Shown: piece after piece, positions 1 to 64,000 of the stretch
How the letters are laid out: each line of letters starts with the position of its first letter
Position numbering within the stretch: position 1 is the stretch's first letter
DNA from: Euglena gracilis
Lineage: Eukaryota; Euglenida; Euglenophyceae; Euglenales
DNA: 64,000 bases
Assembly (NCBI GenBank): GCA_039621445.1
Contig: CP154954.1
Span: forward strand, 4,873,278 to 4,937,277
Direction: 5' to 3'
The notes under the pieces: generated by a model
What the model was told of the DNA's origin: nothing
Database searches by the model: none
What the model saw: only the letters and a program-made list of their open reading frames with translations
Program-made: the position numbers and the translations under genes

Positions 1-594
1 AAAAAAATTTTCCGGCGCCTTCGGCGTCGGGTCACTTTAATGGTTTTTTGTCGCCCGGGGGGAGGGGGTCCGGGCCAAAAACCAGTCAGTCACCCCGTAA
101 AAAAAAAAGGCACACCCCCGGGGGGGGGGGGGGAGGGAAGGGGTCGGCCAGTGCTTAAGCAATTGTCTGCATCCAACCCGCGTGCAGCTGCCAATCACAC
201 GCCTGGGGTTCAGGTGGGAGTTGTCCGCCCCATGTCCAGATCACTTCTCATCCCCACCCGTCCCATAGTTCAATGGCTTTTCCCGCCAATTTGCCGTGCA
301 ATCTTGCTGCAAAACTGTCACCTGGCTGTGAACCCTGCTTGCATCAAACCCTGGGACTCAGTACAGTCCGGGGGGGGGGGGCGGAATTTAAGAAAAGAAA
401 GAGCACAAATAAAACTGGGAAACTACAGCGCAGGGAAAATGAAAAGGTGCGGTGGGGGGTCGAACTCGCTCAGACATCTCTGGGCCATATCCCAGGTAAT
501 TCTTTATGTACACTTTCCATGAACAAACAAAAAAAAACAGGCAAGGGGGAAGATGGGGGGGGGGGGGGGGGCCGTGCCTGGGGCAGGTCAGCAC
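1..594. other. Non-coding / repeat-rich left edge
   Basis: No convincing exon. Bases 1-185 look like one end of a dispersed element: a GGCGCC stem motif near base 15, CCAAAAACCAGTCAGTCACCCC near 77, and a GCTTAAGCAATTG end near 163. Related ends recur at 11.3-11.6 kb and 57.2-57.65 kb. The 3' part of gene B may continue through here and off the window. Confidence 0.4.
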
Positions 595-715
595 CGTGCT
601 GAGTAAAGCGTACCAGACGGAAAAGGTCAACACGCAGGCTCCGGCGGTGTCAAACACAACAAATCCACATATGCCGTGCCAAAAAAAGCCCCATCGCAAC
701 GGGTGACACGAGTTT
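595..715 (-). CDS. Gene B exon 6: TM4
   Basis: Frame reads ARNSCHPLRWGFFWHGIC and then a hydrophobic helix ending ALLSTVLTC. A possible donor is ACG|GTGCTG at 594. The acceptor is unclear (CCAG near 716, or upstream). Confidence 0.5.
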
Positions 716-3700
716 CTGGCACATTGCCGGCCTTCAAAAAAAGTTAGCATCCCGGAACTGTCACTTGACTGGTCGGCCAGCAATGGGGACCGTGACAACT
801 TCCTGTTGTGACTGAGGGGCCAGTGCCAGAGACCCTGACAAACCCCCAGAGAGGCCATTGCAGGGAAAACGAATGACCTTTGACCTTGACACGTCCGCCA
901 GCCCCAGGTCCGTGACACCTTTCCACGACGACAGGTTTGGCGGTACCAGCAACCTCGACAGCGTGATGTTGCCAAGCAGGGTATTTTCAACACCCACACC
1001 CCCGGGGGAGGAGGGTCGGGTCCCCTCCCCCACCTGGAACGGGGAACCTCCCTCTGCCAACTCCCCCAATTTGGGCCATGTCGGGGCATTTCCCAACAAT
1101 TTTCCGCACTTTTCGCCGAAACCCATACCCAGGCCTCTGGCCCGGGATCCCCCCCCAGGGGTCTGGGCCGGACCTCCCCCACCCCTCTCCCGTGGTGGGG
1201 GCGGGTGTTCCGAGTTAAAAAGAAACGCTGACAACTTCTCAGCTGTGGTCCTTTGGGGGGGGGCATGAACATTCGTACAGCACTGCGTGGGAAAGGCACG
1301 GGAGCCTGGCCTCGAAGAACCAGCCCCAGGTGTAGCCGCCGAGGGGGAAGAGGGTGGAGCCGTGCTGGCACGGCTCCTCCGCGTAGCCCACCCACACCAG
1401 CAGCGCCGCCAGCCGGCAGACGAACGAAGCAAAGGTGGCCACCGAGGCGCAGGAGGCCGGGGGCGGGTACTGATAGGGGGGTGATGGGGGGAGGGGGTCG
1501 AAAGTCTGCGATGGCCCCGACAGCAAGCCGGGGGCTTTTTTCTGGGGGGAAAATGGACAGGGGAAAAAATATTAAAAAAGCAAACAAACAATTATTTTTT
1601 TTTGTAAATTTATGTATTGGTTGTAAGAAAGGAATTCAAATCGAAGACAAAGTTGAGGACTCAGGCAGGCCCTCCAAAAATAGGAAGCAAAGAAAAGGTA
1701 CAGCATGCAGGTCTGGTCTCTTTTTGAACCTTCCGAGTTTTCCAAAATTCTAAACCTTCCGAAATTTTCAAAAAAAAATCACATTGGCAGTCGTCCTAAA
1801 ATTACCGGTGTCTTCCGCCACACCGTCAGGGGGCCTGGCGGTACCCGGGCAGCACGACAGGCCGGGCCCACAGCTGGTAGAGCACCAGCAGAAGCAGTGC
1901 CACGGAGGGCAGCCCCGAAACGCAGCCCGCCACAGCGAGCCCCCGGCTGGCGGTGAACAGCGCGTGGCACGTCGGGTTGCCGCCGGAGACCGCCGCCCCT
2001 GTCACAGCCCCGCCGGGGGAGGGAGTCGCGATCGGGCAATTCTTCTGGACATCACTTCCACTCTTCCAAAAACCAGTCACTCGGCTTTTCCAGAAAATAA
2101 GTCAGTCGCTACCCCCTGTGTGCACTACGGCTGTTTTTTCGGTGCCTTTTATCCCTTCTTCTGGCCTGGCGCTGTTGTTCGCCTCTGGCCTTTTTGTCTG
2201 TGTTTGTGGAGGCGGCCGGAGTCGAAGAAACAGCGAAACCCATAAAAAACGGATGGATGGAAAGAACAAAGAAACGAGTCTCCGGGAAACAGAGTTTGCG
2301 CAAGACAACTAAAAAATCGAAGAAAAAAAAGCTGACGAAAGTTCAAGGGTTCCCATAAACGGAAACAAACAATAAAAAAATTGGGCAGACAATGCGGGCT
2401 AAACTAAGCAGCTCAGTTTTGGGTCCAAATTTGTTTGGTGCTTCGTGCCAAAACTTGGCCTGACCCCTGACCCCTGTGGAGGGGGCGGATCCGCCCACCC
2501 GCTTGGATGACCAGCCTTAAAAAAATCTCTGGATGCAAAAGGAATGACAATGACAATGAAAAGGAAAACAATAATAATTAAGTACAGTGTAAATGAAACT
2601 TACACTGGAAATAAAAGCAGGGGATTCTGACCCATGACCGACGATTTCAAAGACAGTTTGAGTTCGTTGTCAGCCATCAAACAAACAACTAACCCGCAAC
2701 GAAAACCAACTCTACAGCTTTGTTTGACTTACAAACACAATTCTGAGATGAGGTGCCTCCGGCACAGCGGTCGGTGTCAAACGATCAATGTGTGCAAGTG
2801 GGGCCCTGGCCGCGACGTCATGGGACTCGCAGTACGTCGGCCCATTGGCGTGCTCGATGCACTTCTCCCGCACGCACCGCCGCTCGGGCTCCTGACCAGG
2901 GTGTCGAGTGAGCGTTGGTTTTTTGCACGGGTGGTCCGACCCCCCGCCCCGCTCACTCTATGCCTGGCTCATGGCCGCCGTGTGTCGACTTCGGGGCCTC
3001 GGTCAACTTCTCTTGCAAACGCAATTGTCCCCCCACTGCAAGCGATTTTTTTCCGTCTCACATTGATTTTCGAACTGTTGGGAACATTCTGGTTTCAGAA
3101 AATGGGTATTTGTTTATTTTGTTTTATTGGTGAAAAAAAAACAATTTATTCGTGAAAAATACAAAAGAAGCAAAAAAAGTGAAATTTCGGGTGACATATT
3201 TTTGGATTCATTCCCAGCAGAGCGAAATCAGTTGCCGGGGACCCAAAAAACCCGTCTGTTCCTGCCCAATATCCAACATGCCGTGACTTTTTTGAAAGTC
3301 TCGATTGCCCCCCCCCAAATGGTGGTGCCTCCACGTGAGTCCACATGAGAGGCCCATTGAACCCCGAGGGCAGCGCTGGGCAGAGGTACACGTACGTCCG
3401 CTCAAAGACCGCGGTGTCCTTCCACGACCAGGGGACCTCCAGCAGGACAGTATGGGAAGGCCTGGTAGGGGGGGTCGACCCCCCCCCACCCAGCACAGCA
3501 TTCTAGAAAATTTGAAAATCTTTGTACAAAAACAAAACGTGAATCATGTTTGTCACAACCTTTGCAGCGACATACGCGATTTACGTGTTCTTCACCACAT
3601 TCGCGATTGAGATTGTTGTGTGCAATACTGCATTTGAATCGCGAATTGTGACATTGTTGTAGACAGTTGTTGATTCACAAAAATCTTGATTTTTATTGCC

Positions 3701-4016
3701 AAAACAGAAATGTTTTTGAAAACCTAAATGCCTTTGCACAGGTATCTTTTTTTAAACAAATCCACCCGGCGCCGAAGGCACCGGGAAAGATTTTTGGGGT
3801 CGAAAATTGGTGCTCCCGGAAATACGGGAGGTGGTGGGGGGTCGTGTGGTCGACCCCTCCCCCACCACCACCCTGGCTGGTTGCCCGATTCCCGGACTGC
3901 CCTAGCCACCAGGGTGGCGCCCGCCAGGCCCAGGCCGAGGACGGCGATGGCAGTCGCCAGGATGTAGAGGTTCCGGGCGGGGTGGGTCATGAACCGACCC
4001 ATGCGGCGGCCCAGCC
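595..4016 (-). CDS. Gene B: tetraspan (PMP22/claudin-like) membrane protein, multi-exon, partial
   Basis: Six exon-like blocks, read right to left, give four hydrophobic helices in the order expected for a PMP22/claudin-type tetraspan. They are TM1 (LYILATAIAVLGLGLAGATL), a long extracellular loop with Trp and Cys residues, TM2 (LAVAGCVSGLPSVALLLLVL), TM3 (a short Cys/Ala/Val helix), a loop with two Cys, and TM4 (FVVFDTAGACVLTFSVWYAL). The first three exons join in phase with GT-AG borders. TM2 is preceded by FTASRG, like the A-x-R-x-L start of claudin TM2. This is a topology match, not a homology search; other four-helix families remain possible. The initiator may be the ATG at 4,002 or lie in an upstream exon, since an AG acceptor precedes it. 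The 3' end is not seen. Confidence 0.55.
970..1225. mobile_element. Short inverted-repeat element, copy near 1 kb
   Basis: Shares with 9,050-9,290 the order: TTTTCAACACCC or TTTTTAACACCC start, CCCCGGGG block, TTTCGCCGAAACCCATACCCAG or its equivalent, and a GAGTTAAAAAGAA end. Confidence 0.45.
1284..1469 (-). CDS. Gene B exon 5: TM3 and second loop
   Basis: Acceptor CCCCTATCAG|TACCCG, donor CACGCA|GTGCTG, 62 whole codons with high GC3. It encodes a helix around FASFVCRLAALLVWVGY, then an aromatic loop with PCQHGSTLFPLGGYTWGW. Confidence 0.6.
1856..1998 (-). CDS. Gene B exon 4: TM2
   Basis: Acceptor GCTGTGACAG. The donor is CCTGTC|GTGCTG or the nearby GG|GTACCG. GC3-rich frame GGNPTCHALFTASRG followed by a 22-residue hydrophobic helix ending LYQLWARP. 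Matches the claudin-type second helix in position and start. Confidence 0.65.
2113..2222. repeat. Dispersed repeat, partner of 54,318-54,427
   Basis: About 105-bp copy with high identity by eye to 54,318-54,427; lies in a gene B intron. Confidence 0.75.
2783..2891 (-). CDS. Gene B exon 3: Cys-rich extracellular loop
   Basis: Acceptor CCCTGGTCAG|GAG. Frame EPERRCVREKCIEHANGPTY then CESHD, with three Cys and two His. It joins exon 2 in phase 0. The 3' border is uncertain: GAC|GTCGCG (2,817) or GATC|GTTTGA (2,783); only the second keeps phase with exon 4. Confidence 0.55.
3335..3461 (-). CDS. Gene B exon 2: first extracellular loop
   Basis: Acceptor CCTACCAG, donor ACTCAC|GTGGAG. Frame VLLEVPWSWKDTAVFERTY then VYLCPALPSGFNGPLMWTH. 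The exon 1 junction completes a Gly codon, so the phase fits. Confidence 0.65.
3872..4016 (-). CDS. Gene B exon 1 in window: TM1
   Basis: Acceptor TTCCCTGTGCAG, donor CCAGG|GTGGTGG. GC3-rich frame with Met at 4,002 (MGRFMTHPARN), a 22-residue helix LYILATAIAVLGLGLAGATL, and then charged residues. A short basic N-terminus before the helix suits a cytoplasmic start. Confidence 0.65.
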
Positions 4017-6623
4017 CTGCACAGGGAACGGGTTGGTGGATGGGGGCACTCTGTGGCTCTGGTAACCCCCTCCCAATGGCAGAGTCGAAATTGGGGGGAG
4101 GGGGTTGACTCGTGCGACCCAGTTTGGGCTCCTTGTTGGCTGAACACCTCTGGCCTGGCGGGGAATTGGGGGGGGGGGTCAGCCGGAGGTGATTTGGAAA
4201 GCCGGGATCCGGTTGATCGCAGCTAAAAAAAAAATATCACAAAACTGACTATCACGGCCCATTCCAGGAACGGGTCATGATAATCCGCGGTTTTCATCCC
4301 CACCGAGATGATTTTTCTTCCCCACCCCCCCCCCCAGGACCGAGTTCAGTTGCCCAAATAATCTTCCCATTTTATTTTTGCCCATACTGCACTAAAAATT
4401 TCTCGAGATAAAAGAAATTGTAGCACGAAAGACGTTTTCTGGATTCATAAATACTTCGCTGAAATAATTGGCATATGTCTATTCTGGAAACTTATGACAA
4501 GTGGATAATAAGGCATTTCAAGAAGAAGAAATAATCAAACAAAGTACATTTCAGGTCTCACAATTGGCCAACGACAATCTGCCCCAAAATAATGCACCTC
4601 CCTTTGCGGGTGGACTTCTTCCAACTTAAATAGAAATTACACTCTGGGGAGGATGTATATGAGGTTTTTGCACAGAAAAAAATGAATGTAATTTGAAATT
4701 ATTTGAAATCCCCCAAAAAAAGAAAACTGATAACCACCCACCTGGTTCCGGGCCGGTTGCAGGCTTTTTCCAGCCAAGGGCATATTCAGGGTTCGATATA
4801 AGGATAGGGGTGTGCGCGGTTTAGGTAGAGGGTGTCCCCCCCTTGCTGGACCAGGGGTGACTCCTGGTCCGACCCAACCACCTGCCCTTATGTCGAAGCC
4901 CGGGAAGCCAATTCATCAATACATTATCTGCGCATTTTCGGTCCTTTCTGGGCCTTTTATATTTATTTTATTTATTTTTTATAATATATTTTCCCATTTT
5001 TATTTCAGCATATGAACAAACAATGTGGTACATAGAATGTGCTGTCTGTCCTGCTTTACCCTCATTTTAGTATTAGTTAGAAACTGTTTCACCAACCCTT
5101 GGAGAATGCTGTTTCTGCTTCTGTTTACCCCAGAGCCTGTATTTCAAACGAACGCAGCCTATCCGTGTGAAGGGGTTCACCAAAACATGGCACAGGATGA
5201 AAAGAACAAGCTCGCAATGCATTTAGCCTGAAGAATTGAGAGCAAAAAAAGAAACATGTTCTGGAAAACACTTCTGTTTTTTTCAACTATCAACACCAAG
5301 AGAAAAAAGACAAATACAAAAGAGAGACGGAGGGGGGGGGAGAACTGCAAAGGACTTATAACTGGTACTCCGTGCCCCATGGTGGGCACACAATGCTTCT
5401 CTTTGAGGGGGATGGCGCAAGATGTGGCATTGACTGGTCAGAGAGACCGGCGTGAGTAAGAGCCAACGTGATTTTGGATTTGGTTAAAAAGGCATGAGTG
5501 GTAACCATGCCATGCCGATGGTGCCACCAGCTAGTGAGAAGCAGAAACATACAAAGCAATTCAATCCTTTTGCAGCTCTGCATTGCTTGGCAGTCATCAG
5601 GTGGGAAAGAACTGTTTTAAAAGCAATAAATGGTCTGCCGGTGTGATCCTCCACAGGAAGGAAATTGCGTGCAGCTGTGGGCTTCTCGCACAATCCTTGA
5701 GACAATTCCTCAATGCAATATATCATGCTACCTGCATTTGCAAGAGTAACCAGACAGGCACCACCGGTGGCCAAACAGCATACTACAGGCAAGAGGGGGG
5801 AAGGAACGGTGCGACGGAGGCATGCAACAACAAAATCACAGGTGACGCACTGAGGGCACTTTCCATGGGAAAAACCAAGGGTTTGGCACTGAAGTTGGAG
5901 TGGTGCCCTCCGATGGTGGGGGGATGAGGTGAAATGAGGAAGATACGGTGGGTAATTGTCTTGGACGTGGCTGGTTTGGGGGGGGGGGAGTGAATGACTG
6001 GGGTTTGGAAAAAATAGGTTTTGACCTCCCAGGGGATTGGCAAAGTAAGGGTTATCTGAAAACCCAAAAAAAAAACCAATGGCACTGCATTAAGTGCGCC
6101 GCGGGGCACAAAATAAAATAAAAAATTCGCGGCGATCGCAGGACAAGGAAAACTTTTGCCTCCATGGACGTGGCACAAAAACGCGGCGTTGCTGGTTTCC
6201 ATTTTTTTGCAGTTGTCGTGGCACAAAGAAACCTCCCTTTTTTTTCTCCGCTCGCCTACAGACATCGTGAGGATACACACGTTATTACAACATCCCACTG
6301 GCAACGCGCAGGGCTGTACGGGAAGGCCTGGTCGACCCCCCCCCAACCCACCATCCACAGATTTTCGGGTATTCCTGTATAGTCCTGGCCACACGCTCAC
6401 CTTTGAACTCCCCAGAAGCATAAGGTGGCCCCCAAGGGGGACAGCAGCGTGGAACGCGGCTTTCCAGCTGCCTCATGATGAGGTTTGGTGGGCCGGAACA
6501 CGACCCCGATTCCGGCACTGCCTATGAAAGGGCCCCGGAACAACGGGGGGGGGGGGGGCTGCACATCAAACAACGGACCGGTGAAGTGCAGGGAGGCGAA
6601 AGGCAGGGGGTTTGGGGGCGGGC
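4017..6623. other. Intergenic region between genes A and B
   Basis: About 2.6 kb, AT-richer than the exons, with no exon-like GC-rich block. Contains A/T-rich stretches (4,900-5,010), a repeat copy at 6,320-6,395 and scattered chance frames. Any gene B promoter or 5' exon and the gene A polyadenylation region would lie here, but I see no defining motif. Confidence 0.4.
6320..6395. repeat. Dispersed repeat with GGTCGACC core
   Basis: GGGAAGGCCTGGT, then GTCGACCCCC, ending in CCACAGATTTTCGGGTATTCC. Its start matches 3,451-3,490, and its end matches 17,565-17,592 (CCACAGAATTTCGAGTATTCC). Confidence 0.5.

Positions 6624-64000
<57,377 letters not shown>

Noticed and set aside
388-1587. 399-residue minus-strand frame
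   Set aside because: Runs across exons and introns and mixes frames; only the part near 595-715 matches a gene B exon.
5783-6421. Minus-strand frame of 212 residues
   Set aside because: Low-complexity and intergenic composition; runs through a dispersed repeat.

Overview
This is eukaryotic nuclear DNA with almost no continuous reading frame. Coding sequence appears as roughly 60 short (35-240 bp), GC-rich, GC3-rich blocks, all on the minus strand. Most end at a GT donor (often gtgagc, gtgagt or gtgtgt) and start after an AG acceptor. The long frames of HTHT, VCVC or TYIH type are translated microsatellites, not genes. Single-strand organisation, dense introns, GC-rich exons in repeat-rich introns, and introns that look like terminal-inverted-repeat elements suggest a microbial eukaryote, perhaps a dinoflagellate-like or other introner-bearing alga. 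I cannot name the species.

Two genes are supported, both read from high to low coordinates. Gene B (about 4,016 down to 595, probably continuing off the left edge) encodes a four-helix membrane protein with a Cys-containing first loop, like the PMP22/claudin superfamily. Gene A runs from beyond 64,000 to a stop at 6,624. Its N-terminal part (64-51.5 kb) is helical and resembles ARM/HEAT repeats. Its middle (51-11 kb) is charged coiled coil with many IQ (calmodulin-binding) motifs and CxxC pairs. A B-box-like zinc finger lies at 26.1-26.3 kb. A Cys pair (8.2-8.3 kb) and a Pro/Ser-rich tail (6.6-6.8 kb) end it. Several adjacent exon pairs join in matching phase (33.2 to 30.4 kb; 52.1 to 48.6 kb; 20.6 to 20.0 kb; 8.3 to 6.6 kb), which supports one transcription unit locally. 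I cannot exclude that gene A is two or more tandem genes; a stop without a visible donor at 27,754 is the best candidate boundary.

The rest is intron and intergenic DNA packed with G/C homopolymers of 8-15 bases, compound microsatellites, minisatellites that begin at splice donors, and many dispersed inverted-repeat elements. At 23,204-23,518 and 11,324-11,602 a whole intron appears to coincide with one such element. A 4.9-kb element (40,014-44,907) has 22-bp terminal inverted repeats, a matching 5-bp flank (ACTTT) and clusters of GGCGGTTAACCGCC-type palindromes. A 277-bp near-perfect palindrome with telomere-like TTAGGG units lies at 48,955-49,231, flanked by TTATATAA on both sides. No rRNA, tRNA, CRISPR array or prokaryotic operon signal was seen.
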